Shown here piece after piece: positions 9,462-18,401 of a DNA stretch of 64,000 bases. The notes beneath the pieces are model-generated. The model made no database searches. It was not told the DNA's origin and saw only the letters and a program-made list of their open reading frames with translations. The position numbers were made by a program, and so were the translations under genes. The DNA comes from Ahrensia kielensis DSM 5890 (GTDB lineage Bacteria; Pseudomonadota; Alphaproteobacteria; Rhizobiales; Rhizobiaceae), in contig NZ_KB894530.1 in NCBI RefSeq assembly GCF_000374465.1, positions 430,888-494,887 of the forward strand, read 5' to 3'. Position 1 is the first letter of the stretch. Each line of letters opens with the position of its first letter.

Positions 9462-9710
9462 CTGGACTTGTCACGGTTTTGTTCCGTGTCTGACGACGAA
9501 CAGATTTCTGATGCAGCAGTACTGTCTGGGCAAGTGTTTTCTGGCGAAGTTCTGAAATGTTTCAAAGGATTTTTCGTTATCGTAAAAAGATATTATCGTA
9601 GCTCTTTAGAAACGAAAAGCTCCAGTAACAACACTTCTGCAACGCGCGTGCAGCCAGAACTAGCCGAATAGCCCTTCGCAGGTACACGCTCCGTCCCAAA
9701 GTCAGTAAGA

Positions 9711-10616
9711 TTATATCTCGTCGATCACAAAGTTAGGGACAATGCCAGAACGCTTGATTGCTTTGTCTGCATCAAATCCTGAGAGCAAGCCGTGTTTCAT
9801 TACGAGCGCGGTATCAAACCCCATCTGGCTGCCACCAAGGATATCAGTATGCAATGTATCGCCTACCATCAGCACCCGTGATGGCTCCAGTTTCAGTGAT
9901 TGCCTTGAGAGAGCCAAATCATAAATCTCTTTAAATGGTTTTCCGATGAAACGCGGCTTGACGCTGGTCTTATCGGCTAATCGGTGCGCGAAATAGCCCG
10001 GTTCACGTGACAGCCCCCCTTCCCGCGGAGCAACCATATCTGGATTACCGACGATAACAGGGCGCGGGTTTTTGCGTAACGATCCCTCTAACATTTCTTG
10101 GCGTTCATCACTCCATGCATCTGCACCGAACAATAAAAATCCATCAACCGCATCATAGGTGGACGGCTCATCCATTAAACATTCTGCATTCACGCTATCT
10201 AGATCGCTGATACCATGCGAGGCATTCAGCATCATGCCCCATTTCATAGAGTTAAATTGCTCAATATATTGCACCAAAGCCTCACGGCTTGTGACGACTT
10301 CAGATGGTGTGAAATCAAAACCAAGTCGCGCATATCGCTCCATCATGCGCGGCTTTGGGTATGCGGCCGAATTTGATACGACCATTACCTTTTTGCCACA
10401 TTCACGTAGTGCGGCAATGCGTGATGCTGCGCCTTCAATGGCGACTTCCCCCACATTCAAAACACCATAAGCATCGAGCATTATGACATCATAAGGCTCA
10501 ACAATTGTTTCTAATGTTTTCGCTTGCACCCATGACGTCGGAAATTCTGCAAACGGCAAGCGATCACGTACCGATATATAGGCACTGAATGCGTTATGTG
10601 CGTCAGTGCCTATCAT
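9711..10616 (-). CDS. HAD-superfamily IIA hydrolase (TIGR01459-like)
   Basis: This 301-residue protein resembles NagD/4-nitrophenylphosphatase-type HAD-IIA phosphatases, most like the alphaproteobacterial subgroup TIGR01459. Motif I is unusual but present as DVIMLDAYGVLNVGE (nucleophile Asp and D-x-Y), motif II is VVSNSAAYP, and motif III/IV is VLMVGDTLHTDILGG with GKP upstream (IGKPFKEIYDL). Such enzymes hydrolyse small phosphate esters in the cytoplasm; the substrate is unknown. It stands alone between aglR (convergent) and an IS481-type element that begins 58 bases upstream of its start, so insertion may have separated it from its original promoter. Confidence 0.8.
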   Translation of the reverse strand: MIGTDAHNAFSAYISVRDRLPFAEFPTSWVQAKTLETIVEPYDVIMLDAYGVLNVGEVAIEGAASRIAALRECGKKVMVVSNSAAYPKPRMMERYARLGFDFTPSEVVTSREALVQYIEQFNSMKWGMMLNASHGISDLDSVNAECLMDEPSTYDAVDGFLLFGADAWSDERQEMLEGSLRKNPRPVIVGNPDMVAPREGGLSREPGYFAHRLADKTSVKPRFIGKPFKEIYDLALSRQSLKLEPSRVLMVGDTLHTDILGGSQMGFDTALVMKHGLLSGFDADKAIKRSGIVPNFVIDEI

Positions 10617-10673
10617 TGATATTATAAAATACGGCTACGCAGAAACGCGGCAATAAATTCACCGATTACTACC

Positions 10674-11671
10674 TGTAAGGTGCTGTAACCCTCAGGACAT
10701 TTTATTTGATCATTGTAGCTTCTCTCTGAGCGCTTCGTAAGGGGTTTTTCCATTGAATGCTCCATGCAGCCGATGGAAGTTGTAAAACTTTTCCCATTCA
10801 TCAAGTCTGGCTTCGAGATCAACGTCACCTTTGTAGCTGAGAAGCTGATAGAACTCTTGTTCATCTGATCGATGCGATCGCTCAACTTTGCCATTAAGTT
10901 GCGGCGTTGCGCGTTTGATATATGCGTGGCGAATACCCAGATCTTCGACATGTCAATGGAACTTAGCTTGGAACTCATGGCCGTTGTCAGTTCTGATTTC
11001 CTTGATACGGAACGGAATTTTTCGATGATATGACCGACGAAGTCTATGGCGTTTACCTGAGTGTGCTTCTCATAAATTTTTAAGGCCATTACGCGGGTAG
11101 CATCATCAATAGCCGTATATTGAAAGCGCCGAACTCTCTGACCTCTTTTCCCTTTGAATGTCAGGAACTTAACGTCCATCTGGATATGATGGCCAGGGAC
11201 CTGTTTATTGTAGCGCTTTGTATGAACTTTGCGAATCCGAATTCCTCTGGGAAGCCTGCTCATTCCATTGCGCTTTAGAATTCTGGAGACGGTCGCATTG
11301 GCAATATTAATGTCGTGATATCGTTCCATATACCAGACGATACGAATTGGCCCAGATGATATTTACGACGCAGGTGAAGAACCTTTTCTTCGATTTCAAC
11401 TGGTGTCCTATTGTAATGTTGCTTGGGAATGGATGGGCGGTTGATTGTGCCAGCTTCGCCATTCTTAGCGTAAGCGTCGCACCATCTGTAAAAGCCTGAG
11501 CGGCTGATACCGAAATATCTACATGTTTTGACAACGCTGCCTATCTCCTCAGCATGCTGAAGAATGCGTAATTTGCGATGAACTTCGCGTTGATCCTTGT
11601 TCATATACATCTCCTTTTTCCCAGTTTAGAGAATTTAACGGAAATGTCCTGCGAGTAACGAGATATCTACA
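10674..11671 (-). mobile_element. IS481-family insertion sequence, decayed
   Basis: The roughly 1-kb element is bounded by imperfect inverted repeats. The left core, TGTAACCCTCAGGACATTT, is at 10684-10702. The right core at 11642-11660, read inward, is CGTTACTCGCAGGACATTT; the two share a perfect CAGGACATTT. Outer ends probably reach the TGTA at 10674 and TACA at 11671. The single transposase gene runs on the minus strand and is broken, so the copy should not move by itself. Exact ends and target duplication could not be fixed by eye. Confidence 0.75.
10710..11610 (-). pseudogene. IS481-family transposase, two frameshifts and one stop
   Basis: The reading starts at ATG 11610 or 11604 (MNKDQREVHRKLRILQHAEE) with a helix-turn-helix region (CRYFGISRSGFYRWCDAYAK). 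Near 11350 one base is missing: adding a C restores LGPIRIVWYMERYHDI. The frame then continues through the DDE core (HHIQMDVKFLTFKG, FQYTAIDDATR) to about 11015, where another missing C turns EKFPFRIKEIRTDNGHEF out of frame. A TGA replaces the expected Trp after EFQAKFH. The correct frame then resumes (LNGKVERSHRSDEQEFY) to TGA at 10710-10712. All catalytic acidic residues can still be traced, so the decay is recent. Confidence 0.85.
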
Positions 11672-11795
11672 AATAAAGTGCCGAAAATCGGTCGCCAAAT
11701 CGGACTTTATTGAACCAGAACACCCATACTCATATTAAGTAATCTGAGACAATGTTTTGATCCAGTTAGACGGTCAAGCTCAGCCTGTCCCACGA

Positions 11796-11867
11796 TCAGA
11801 ACAGAAAGTAGATTAGGATAATTACAGGAATTGGAATTCCGATTGCCCATAAAAGAATTGAACGCAT
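11796..11867 (-). CDS. Very small single-span membrane protein (23 residues)
   Basis: On the minus strand AAAGGAGAG precedes ATG 11867 at ideal spacing, and the frame reads MRSILLWAIGIPIPV followed by eight more hydrophobic or aromatic residues to TGA at 11796. The whole peptide is one hydrophobic span with a GIPIP motif. It resembles the tiny hydrophobic proteins annotated as lmo0937-type or stress-related membrane peptides in many bacteria, an association I make from memory of the GIPIP pattern. It stands alone between the IS element and the HerA-like gene. Function is unknown. Confidence 0.65.
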   Translation of the reverse strand: MRSILLWAIGIPIPVIILIYFLF

Positions 11868-12120
11868 TGAACTCTCCTTTGTGATGTTACTTACATTACA
11901 AACGCAATCAGGGATAATTGGTTCCCTACACAGCGTGATTTCAAACAAGCAGTCACCTTGAAGTCACCCGCTATCAAATCTTGAATGTTACTTCACGTAT
12001 ATTTGGAAAAAGCGATGAAATTTGGCCCAGCTCTCGAATGCTAATGAATAAACTAACATTTATATAACCTTTTGAGTGGTACTTATATCCTTACAGATTT
12101 TATAGGAGCTACAGCTGACC

Positions 12121-13893
12121 ATGTCTTTTACACAACCAGCATTGCGCGAACATCAAAATGGCACTCCAATTGGTGATATTTTATCTGCGCGCGGTTCCGA
12201 AGCGGAAATCGGCCTACCTGCGCCTTGGCCAGATGGTGATGATAGAGCAACCGTTGGTAAATTTGTGTCGATCAAATTGGGCAATGTTGAATTAATCGGT
12301 ATGATTACTGAAGTTTCAGCGCGCAGTTCTGAGCGCCGCGAGAACTTGAACATCAAGGCTGTTGCGAAGATTGCTTTAAAAGGCGAGATCATATCCGATA
12401 ATGAGGGCAAGCTGCATTTCAAGCGCGGCGTTTCTGAATATCCCGCGATAGGCGATAAAGCTAATTTGGTGACTGGTGAACAGTTAAGGCTCATCTACAG
12501 CCCTGACGATCAGCGTACGATCAATATTGGAAAACTAAACCACGACCTCTCGATTGATGCGCATATCGACGTGGATAGCCTAATTTCAAAACACTTCGCT
12601 ATATTGGGGTCGACAGGTGTCGGTAAGTCCAGCGGTGTTGCTGTAATTCTTTCCGAAATTCTTCGAGCCCGCCCCGATGTTCGCATCTTTCTTTTGGATG
12701 GTCATAATGAGTATAGTGGTTGCTTCGGAGAAAAGGCCCACGTCATTGACCGGAAGAACTTTAAGCTTCCATTCTGGATTTTCAATTTCGAGGAATTGAC
12801 AGACGTGATCTTTGGCGGCCGCCCGGCCGTGCCAGAGGAAGTTGAGATACTTGCTGAACTCATTCCGATCGCAAAGACTACATACCTCAATTATAAATCG
12901 AGCTCTAGCGGCGTTGGCATCAAAAAAATCGATGCAAAACGTTCAGGGTTCACGGTTGATACGCCGGTCCCATATCTTCTTCAGGATCTATTATCACTCA
13001 TCGATGATAGAATGGGCAAGCTTGAGAACCGTTCCTCAAGAATGAACTACCACCGATTGCTGATGCGCATCGAGACCATTTCCAATGATCCGCGTTACGG
13101 TTTTATGTTTGAGAATGCCAGTGTCGGTGGAGACACAATGGTTGATCTTCTGACCCAGCTTTTCAGACTTGAGCCAGATGGCCGCCCTATCTCTATCATG
13201 CAGATGGCAGGTCTTCCGGTGGAAGTTGCTGATGCCGTTGTCTGTGTGTTGTGCCGCCTTGCATTCGGTTTCGGTCTTTGGAGCGACGGGGCAATGCCGT
13301 TACTATTCGTGTGTGAAGAAGCCCACCGCTACGCGGCGGCCAACCCTTCGTCCGGATTTGGACCAACGCGGCACGCACTCGCTCGAATTGCAAAGGAAGG
13401 CCGAAAATACGGCGTCTTTCTTGGCCTTGTATCACAACGCCCAGCGGAACTTGACCCTACGATCATTTCTCAGTGTAATACACTCTTCGCGATGCGCATG
13501 GCTAATGATCTCGATCAAGCTCTTTTGCGGTCAGCCGTGGGAGATTCCGGCGTCGATCTCTTAGACTTCATACCCTCACTTGGAACAGGCGAAGTTGTCG
13601 GATTTGGTGAAGGGATGCCCGTACCAGCTCGGCTAACGTTTACGAACCTTGCACCAGACATGTTACCGCGAAGCGAATCCAACGGTCCTTCTTCTTCAAA
13701 GCCCGTAAATACCTTATTGGATAGAGATTTTGTCAAATCTGTTGTCGATAGATGGCGCGGCACGACAAAAGAGGCCGACAACATTGGCGAGAATAGAGCT
13801 GGATTGTCTTCCTCTAGGACCAGTCAAGCTTCAACTGGCGAAGACATTTCGTCTTTGCTAAACGATGCTCGCCGCCAAATTCTCAAACGGTAA
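12121..13893 (+). CDS. HerA-like ATPase (DUF87 / HAS-barrel)
   Basis: This 590-residue protein has the architecture of HerA/FtsK-superfamily DNA translocases. An N-terminal HAS-like beta barrel (about residues 15-125, including VGKFVSIKLGNVELIGMITE) precedes the RecA-like ATPase. That domain has Walker A GSTGVGKS at 163-170, Walker B LLFVCEEAHRYA and a downstream arginine-rich IAKEGRKYGVFLGLVSQRPAELDPTIISQC segment typical of HerA. A C-terminal tail of about 70 residues is polar. HerA proteins form hexameric DNA pumps, with NurA nuclease in DNA end processing or with other effectors in phage defence; no NurA, SIR2 or nuclease gene lies next to it. The following gene is a GGDEF/EAL protein 10 bases downstream, so the two probably share an mRNA. 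Confidence 0.85.
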   Translation: MSFTQPALREHQNGTPIGDILSARGSEAEIGLPAPWPDGDDRATVGKFVSIKLGNVELIGMITEVSARSSERRENLNIKAVAKIALKGEIISDNEGKLHFKRGVSEYPAIGDKANLVTGEQLRLIYSPDDQRTINIGKLNHDLSIDAHIDVDSLISKHFAILGSTGVGKSSGVAVILSEILRARPDVRIFLLDGHNEYSGCFGEKAHVIDRKNFKLPFWIFNFEELTDVIFGGRPAVPEEVEILAELIPIAKTTYLNYKSSSSGVGIKKIDAKRSGFTVDTPVPYLLQDLLSLIDDRMGKLENRSSRMNYHRLLMRIETISNDPRYGFMFENASVGGDTMVDLLTQLFRLEPDGRPISIMQMAGLPVEVADAVVCVLCRLAFGFGLWSDGAMPLLFVCEEAHRYAAANPSSGFGPTRHALARIAKEGRKYGVFLGLVSQRPAELDPTIISQCNTLFAMRMANDLDQALLRSAVGDSGVDLLDFIPSLGTGEVVGFGEGMPVPARLTFTNLAPDMLPRSESNGPSSSKPVNTLLDRDFVKSVVDRWRGTTKEADNIGENRAGLSSSRTSQASTGEDISSLLNDARRQILKR

Positions 13894-13903
13894 CGGCAAC
13901 CTC

Positions 13904-15535
13904 ATGACCAACAACAACCACAATGTGGAGCGTCACGTAAATGACGAACTCCACACGTTAGTCGATGAGCTTCCTATCGGAATTACAGCTGTCTCGACGT
14001 CAGGCCTGTTTAATTACACCAACAAAGCCGGAGTGGTTCACTCTGGTTTGCCTGCCGATCAAGAGATTGTTGAGCTGGAGGGGCGCGTCCTTCAAATTGC
14101 GCAAGTGACAGTGCCTATCGGTGCAGATGAGTGCCATGTAAAGTTATCCTACGACATAACAGAGCAACGTCAGCTAGAAGATGACCTCTACCGGAGAGCT
14201 TATTTCGATGAGCTAACAGGGCTTCCCAACCGCAGCATGATCGAGCGTACAGTCGCTGCAGTGACCGGCGCTGAGAATGCAAGCTTCGCGCTTGCTTTTA
14301 TTGACTTGGACCACTTCAAAGACGTCAATGACTATTACGGCCATACAATTGCAGACCAGCTCTTAACCAAAATAGCTGATAGGCTCTCTGCCGAGCTAAG
14401 GCCATCTGATATGCTCGCGCGTGTAGGCGGAGACGAATTTGTCCTGTTGCTCTCTCCTGCTACAAACGCAGATGAAATAGCTCTTTTGGTTCAGAAATTT
14501 AGTTCACGCCTAAAGCAACCATTTTTTATTGACGGCTATGAAATCCTAACATCTGCGTCAATTGGAGTAAGTATTTATCCTGATAATGGTGCGTCTTTCG
14601 AAGAGCTCTACTCCAAGGCCGATCAGGCCATGTACGATGTCAAGAATGGAGCCAGAGGAAGCGCACAACTCTTTGACTCCAATACGGATAAAGCCTCCAA
14701 TGAGCGAATGAAACTGGAGCAAAGGCTACGGCTGGCCGTTCGCGATCAGCGACTCTGCTGCGCTTACCAAGCTAAAGTAGATTTTAGATCTGATGAAATA
14801 GTCGGCATAGAAGTGCTTTTGCGGTGGCGAGACGAATATGGAGACATCCAACCTCCTGGCGACTTTGTAACCTTGGCTGTTGAGTTGGGGTTGATGGACG
14901 AGATCACACTTCTTGTTTTAAGTGAAATTGCAGCTGCAAGAAACTCGATTGATGAAGCATTTGGCCCCGAGGTTAGCATTTCAATCAACGTTGCTGCTCG
15001 GCAAGCAGACAAGCCTGATTTCATGCGCAGTTTTCTTGAAGCAATTGTTGCCACCGGCATGGCAAAACGATTTATCATTGAAGTAACCGAAGAAGCATTT
15101 CTGCAAAAAAGCAAATTTCAAGCGGAAGTTTTGCCCATGATCCGAAACATTGGCGCGCGCGTTTCTATCGACGACTTTGGAACCGGATATTCCTCCCTTT
15201 CAGCATTGGCTGATATCACCGCAGACGAAATTAAGGTGGATCGTTCTTTTATAACTGACATCCATTTACGGCCGCGAAGCCAGAGTGTTTTAAAGGCAAT
15301 AGAGTCACTTGCCGACGCGCTCGATATGTCAATTATTGTTGAGGGCGTGGAGACATTCGAAGAGCTTCTTTACCTACAAGCCTCTACCCGCATTCGGCTT
15401 GCCCAAGGATATTACTTCGCTAAACCGATAGTTCTAGAAAAAGCAGTCATGAAAAGCGAACGAACTAATGAACTACGCAAGCCAGCTGAGCCTACACGTG
15501 TGGAGCAAAAAAGAGTGAACTATTCGAGATCGTAG
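13904..15535 (+). CDS. GGDEF and EAL domain protein (c-di-GMP synthesis/breakdown)
   Basis: This 543-residue soluble protein starts at ATG 13904 (MTNNNHNVERHV); an earlier in-frame ATG at 13865 would overlap the HerA-like gene. Residues 15-85 are PAS-like. The GGDEF domain follows the linker YRRAYFDELTGLPNR and has intact VGGDEF (175-179) plus the inhibitory I-site RPSD five residues before it. The EAL domain has EVL in place of EAL (303-305, GIEVLLRW), metal-binding SINVAARQ, VTEEAF, SIDDFGTGYSSL, the Lys in EIKVDRSFI, and EGVET. Both activities look possible. It follows the HerA-like gene by 10 bases. No transmembrane segments are seen, so it is probably cytoplasmic. Confidence 0.9.
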   Translation: MTNNNHNVERHVNDELHTLVDELPIGITAVSTSGLFNYTNKAGVVHSGLPADQEIVELEGRVLQIAQVTVPIGADECHVKLSYDITEQRQLEDDLYRRAYFDELTGLPNRSMIERTVAAVTGAENASFALAFIDLDHFKDVNDYYGHTIADQLLTKIADRLSAELRPSDMLARVGGDEFVLLLSPATNADEIALLVQKFSSRLKQPFFIDGYEILTSASIGVSIYPDNGASFEELYSKADQAMYDVKNGARGSAQLFDSNTDKASNERMKLEQRLRLAVRDQRLCCAYQAKVDFRSDEIVGIEVLLRWRDEYGDIQPPGDFVTLAVELGLMDEITLLVLSEIAAARNSIDEAFGPEVSISINVAARQADKPDFMRSFLEAIVATGMAKRFIIEVTEEAFLQKSKFQAEVLPMIRNIGARVSIDDFGTGYSSLSALADITADEIKVDRSFITDIHLRPRSQSVLKAIESLADALDMSIIVEGVETFEELLYLQASTRIRLAQGYYFAKPIVLEKAVMKSERTNELRKPAEPTRVEQKRVNYSRS

Positions 15536-16100
15536 TAACGCGATCTTTGCAAGTTTATCTACACATGTTTCGTTCAAATTCTCTTAAAACCATATTAATT
15601 ACACTCCATGACTGACCACCCAAGGTGGCGCGAAGGGCGAACTTATTCCGATAGAGGCTTTGGCAAAAGCGCTTAGTGTTTTTTGCCCTGCCTTACGACA
15701 GAGTCTTAAATCCACACACCAAGAAGAATGCGTCGCCTCCCTGAACGACTTCAGAAACTATTTAAGCAAATGAAACTGAATAAAGCGACGCAAGACATTT
15801 AATTGGTTGACTATAGCTTTTACCTAACTGCTTCGTAAGTGATGTTCCATTGAATATGCTATGGGTCGATGGAAGTTGTAAAAAGCGCTCCCATTTATCA
15901 AGTTTTTCTTCTAGGTCGACATCCCCCTGTAGCTGAGAAAGATGAAAATGTAGAAATATGGATAAGCTTATGCGAACGATTTGTTTTGATAGTTCAGCCC
16001 ATAACTCCTAAATAATACACAAAGCGTAGTATTCCTCTAGCACCAAAGAATATGCTAACGATGTAAAAATCCTCTAAGAAACAATTTCTGGGAGGAAAAT
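15536..16100. other. Intergenic region with IS remnant
   Basis: This 565-base stretch has no credible intact gene. About 15620-15772 holds a plus-strand open frame whose reading (GELIPIEALAKALSVFCPAL, then about 30 more residues to TGA) looks protein-like, but it has no start codon with a ribosome-binding site and I could not identify it. The second part contains an IS481-type fragment (15790-15945). The last 150 bases hold the promoter of the DJ-1/PfpI gene. Confidence 0.5.
15790..15945 (-). mobile_element. IS481-type element, left-end remnant
   Basis: The stretch aligns by eye with the left end of the element at 10674. CAAGACATTTAATTGG corresponds to its inverted-repeat core CAGGACATTTTATTTG. 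Then follow CTTCGTAAG, TTCCATTGAAT, CGATGGAAGTTGTAAAA, CCCATTTATCAAG and TGTAGCTGAGAAA, all in the same order and orientation as in the transposase C-terminal coding region of the complete copy (about 10700-10850). It is more diverged and stops abruptly near 15945, so it is an old deletion remnant in direct orientation to the first copy. Confidence 0.75.
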
Positions 16101-16685
16101 ATGAGCGGCAAAAAAATTCTTATGCTGTGCGGCGACTTTGGTGAAGATTATGAAACCATGGTGCCTTTTCAAACGCTTTTGGCTGTGGGGCATCACGTTG
16201 ACGCTGTTTGCCCAGACAAAAAAGCCGGAGATACCATAGCAACGTCTATCCATGACTTTGAAGGCGATCAGACTTACACCGAAAAGCGTGGCCATAACTT
16301 CGCATTAAACGCAACATTTTCTGACATTAACGTTGCCGATTACGATGCGTTGGTAATCCCCGGTGGGCGCGCACCAGAATACTTGCGTTTAAATGACACA
16401 CTAATTGCCATGGTAAAACACTTCTTCGACGACAATAAGCCTGTTGCAGCGGTCTGCCACGGCGCGCAAATTCTTGCCGCAGCCGATGTTCTATCGGGGC
16501 GAACATGTTCTGCATATCCTGCATGTGCACCTGAGGTAAAGCTAGCGGGTGGCACTTTTGTAGATATCCCTGTCACAGAAGCACACACAGATGGAAACCT
16601 CGTTTCGGCTCCTGCGTGGCCAGCACACCCTGCGTGGATGGCACAATTCTTAGCTGTTTTGGGCACGACAATTACCCACAATTGA
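16101..16685 (+). CDS. DJ-1/PfpI family protein
   Basis: This 194-residue single-domain protein of the class I glutamine-amidotransferase-like superfamily has GGGAGG nine bases before ATG 16101. It shows GEDYE after the first strand (the conserved Glu near residue 15), [15 protein letters not shown], and the nucleophile elbow [10 protein letters not shown] with the reactive Cys followed by His. Members are glyoxalase III-like or deglycase-like enzymes, or chaperones acting on stress damage in the cytoplasm; the exact activity cannot be read from sequence. The gene stands alone, followed by a ribbon-helix-helix gene. Confidence 0.85.
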   Translation: MSGKKILMLCGDFGEDYETMVPFQTLLAVGHHVDAVCPDKKAGDTIATSIHDFEGDQTYTEKRGHNFALNATFSDINVADYDALVIPGGRAPEYLRLNDTLIAMVKHFFDDNKPVAAVCHGAQILAAADVLSGRTCSAYPACAPEVKLAGGTFVDIPVTEAHTDGNLVSAPAWPAHPAWMAQFLAVLGTTITHN

Positions 16686-16773
16686 CACCACTGCTTCAAT
16701 ATGTGGCGCTAGTGTGCAATATGCATATAAACTGGCGCCACATAAACTCAATTTCGATATGGGAGGAGCAGTG

Positions 16774-17148
16774 ATGTGCAAGTTATTTATTGGGGCCGAC
16801 TCCGATTTATGGCAGCCAAACACACGATCTATTCGCATTGATGGATTTGTGACTTCGGTTCGCTTAGAGAGTTTTTTTTGGGGCACTTTGGCAGACATTG
16901 CGCGACGGGATGGCTTGTCCCTCGGACGCTTAATTTCACGCCTTTACAATGAGTCTATTGAAGAAGGACATGACATCGAGAACTTTACGTCTTTCTTAAG
17001 GGTGTGTTGTAGCCGATATTTGTCTTTGCAACTCGCTGGCGAAATACCTCGGGACATTAACACGCCGATTGGCTCACTAGATGCCGACGGCATACTTTCC
17101 CGAGAGCGAAAAAGACACGCGAAACCTGTGCACTCATCCGCGTTGTAA
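16774..17148 (+). CDS. Ribbon-helix-helix domain protein
   Basis: This 124-residue protein starts at ATG 16774 (MCKLFIGADSDLW) after a strong GGGAGGAGCA. Its core, RSIRIDGFVTSVRLESFFWG followed by a helix with RDGLSLGRLISRLYNE and SFLRVCCSRYL, matches the RHH_4 (PF13467) type common in Alphaproteobacteria, where the arginine-rich strand inserts into the DNA major groove or serves other regulatory roles. The C-terminal 30 residues are polar. It may be monocistronic. No target is evident; the DJ-1/PfpI gene 88 bases upstream is on the same strand and might be co-transcribed. Confidence 0.75.
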   Translation: MCKLFIGADSDLWQPNTRSIRIDGFVTSVRLESFFWGTLADIARRDGLSLGRLISRLYNESIEEGHDIENFTSFLRVCCSRYLSLQLAGEIPRDINTPIGSLDADGILSRERKRHAKPVHSSAL

Positions 17149-17266
17149 AATTCATGTACTCTTTTTATGGCTCGCTTTATGGATCTCATCGCGCAGTAAA
17201 GTTACGCGAAATTACAAAAGCACTTACCCAACCAAACACATAATCATGAAATGAACAGTAACAGTT

Positions 17267-18217
17267 TCAGCTTCGTTTGGCTGTTACCATTTTTGATGCA
17301 TAACTGAGCGCAGACAGCATATTTGTGTGATTAACGATGTTTTTTCCTGCTATGTCAAAAGCCGTGCCATGGTCAACAGAACAGCGGTCAATCGGCAGGC
17401 CGAGCGAGACATTCACAGCAGTATCAAAAGCGACGAGTTTGATCGGGATGTGACCCTGATCGTGATATTGTGCAACAACCAAATCAAACGCACCCTGATA
17501 TGCACGGTAATACAAAGTATCGGCAGAAATAGGCCCAACAACATTGATGCCTTCGGCTTGTGCAGCCTCTACTGCAGGATGCAACCTTTCATCATCATCC
17601 GAACCAAACAGACCATTCTCACCACAATGCGGATTGATGCCAGCCACAGCGATGCGCGGGTTTTCAATTCCCATACGTATTAAGTGTTTATGGCCCGTGC
17701 GGATTGTTTCCAAAACACGCTCAATTGTCGCGCGTTCAATCGCATCGCGCAACGATACATGGGTGGAAACATGCACCACTGAAAGCTTCTCGGATTCCAA
17801 AAGCATCCATGATGATTTTGATTTTGTTAGATGCGCCAGCATGCCTGTATGACCGTCATAGTGGTGACCAGCAGCATTCAGTGCTTCTTTGTTGATTGGC
17901 GCAGTCACGATACAACTGCCAGGTAACACGCTGGTTATCTCAACCGCGCGTTCAATGTAGCGGAAACTCGCTTCGCCGCACGCCTTATCAAGAATACCAA
18001 ACTGGCGTGGAAGATTGGCAATCTCAATATGCTCAACACAAATGCCGTCGCCAGCCTCATCAGGCCCAATAATCGGAAGCGTAACACCACATATAGACGC
18101 CGCAAGCTCTATCGTCGGACGATCACCGATGATTATAGAGCGGGCGCGGTTCTCAGCACTAGACTCAGCCAAAGCTTTTACTGCAACTTCAGCGCCCACA
18201 CCTGATGGATCGCCCAT
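17267..18217 (-). CDS. PdxA-like 4-phosphate dehydrogenase, N-terminus doubtful
   Basis: The 316-residue frame from ATG 18217 starts [16 protein letters not shown] and keeps PdxA-family motifs: [38 protein letters not shown] and [13 protein letters not shown], with the metal-binding histidines. The family oxidises 4-hydroxythreonine-4-phosphate (PdxA) or 4-phospho-threonate/erythronate (PdxA2, carbon catabolism); its place at the end of a sugar operon favours the second. Upstream in the same frame lie QHLTVT, the expected first strand, preceded directly by TAA and then ATG. The natural start therefore seems to have a stop as its second codon. Initiation at 18217 would lose part of strand 1. 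Either a real lesion or a sequence error. Confidence 0.75.
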   Translation of the reverse strand: MGDPSGVGAEVAVKALAESSAENRARSIIIGDRPTIELAASICGVTLPIIGPDEAGDGICVEHIEIANLPRQFGILDKACGEASFRYIERAVEITSVLPGSCIVTAPINKEALNAAGHHYDGHTGMLAHLTKSKSSWMLLESEKLSVVHVSTHVSLRDAIERATIERVLETIRTGHKHLIRMGIENPRIAVAGINPHCGENGLFGSDDDERLHPAVEAAQAEGINVVGPISADTLYYRAYQGAFDLVVAQYHDQGHIPIKLVAFDTAVNVSLGLPIDRCSVDHGTAFDIAGKNIVNHTNMLSALSYASKMVTAKRS

Positions 18218-18401
18218 GGTGACTGTAAGGTGCTGTTACATTCACAACATAGCAATTGCTTAAAGGGAATTTCGGCTCATCTTTACCGACATAAAATAAA
18301 ATCCCAACATTCAGCATCGTTTTCACTCAACCTCTCCTGTTAGCATCACTCAATTACTCCAATCTAAATTGATTTAAATGACGATGTATCGTCAGTTCTA
18401 A

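Noticed and set aside
9468..9671. Open frame of 67 codons after aglR that could be a small protein.
   Set aside because: It lacks a ribosome-binding site and a clear domain, and lies over the region expected to end the aglR and HAD transcripts. Not supported.
12121..15535. Idea that the HerA-like and GGDEF/EAL genes form a complete known defence system.
   Set aside because: No nuclease, SIR2, reverse transcriptase or CRISPR-associated gene is adjacent, so only a hypothesis of interest is reported.
15620..15772. Protein-like frame GELIPIEALAKALSVF in the intergenic region after the GGDEF/EAL gene.
   Set aside because: It may be a gene remnant, but it has no start codon with a binding site and no family I can recognise; listed only as part of the intergenic note.
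18222..18240. CTGTAAGGTGCTGT at the PdxA-like start equals the sequence at the left end of the IS481-type element (10673-10686).
   Set aside because: The match is only 14 bases. The sequence at 18222 encodes the expected QHLTV strand of PdxA, so it is native coding DNA. Chance similarity is enough; no IS sequence follows it.
18300..18345. GTG with AGGAG upstream of the PdxA-like gene, opening a frame toward it.
   Set aside because: The frame is out of phase with PdxA and its product is not recognisable, so it was not called as a gene or as the PdxA start.
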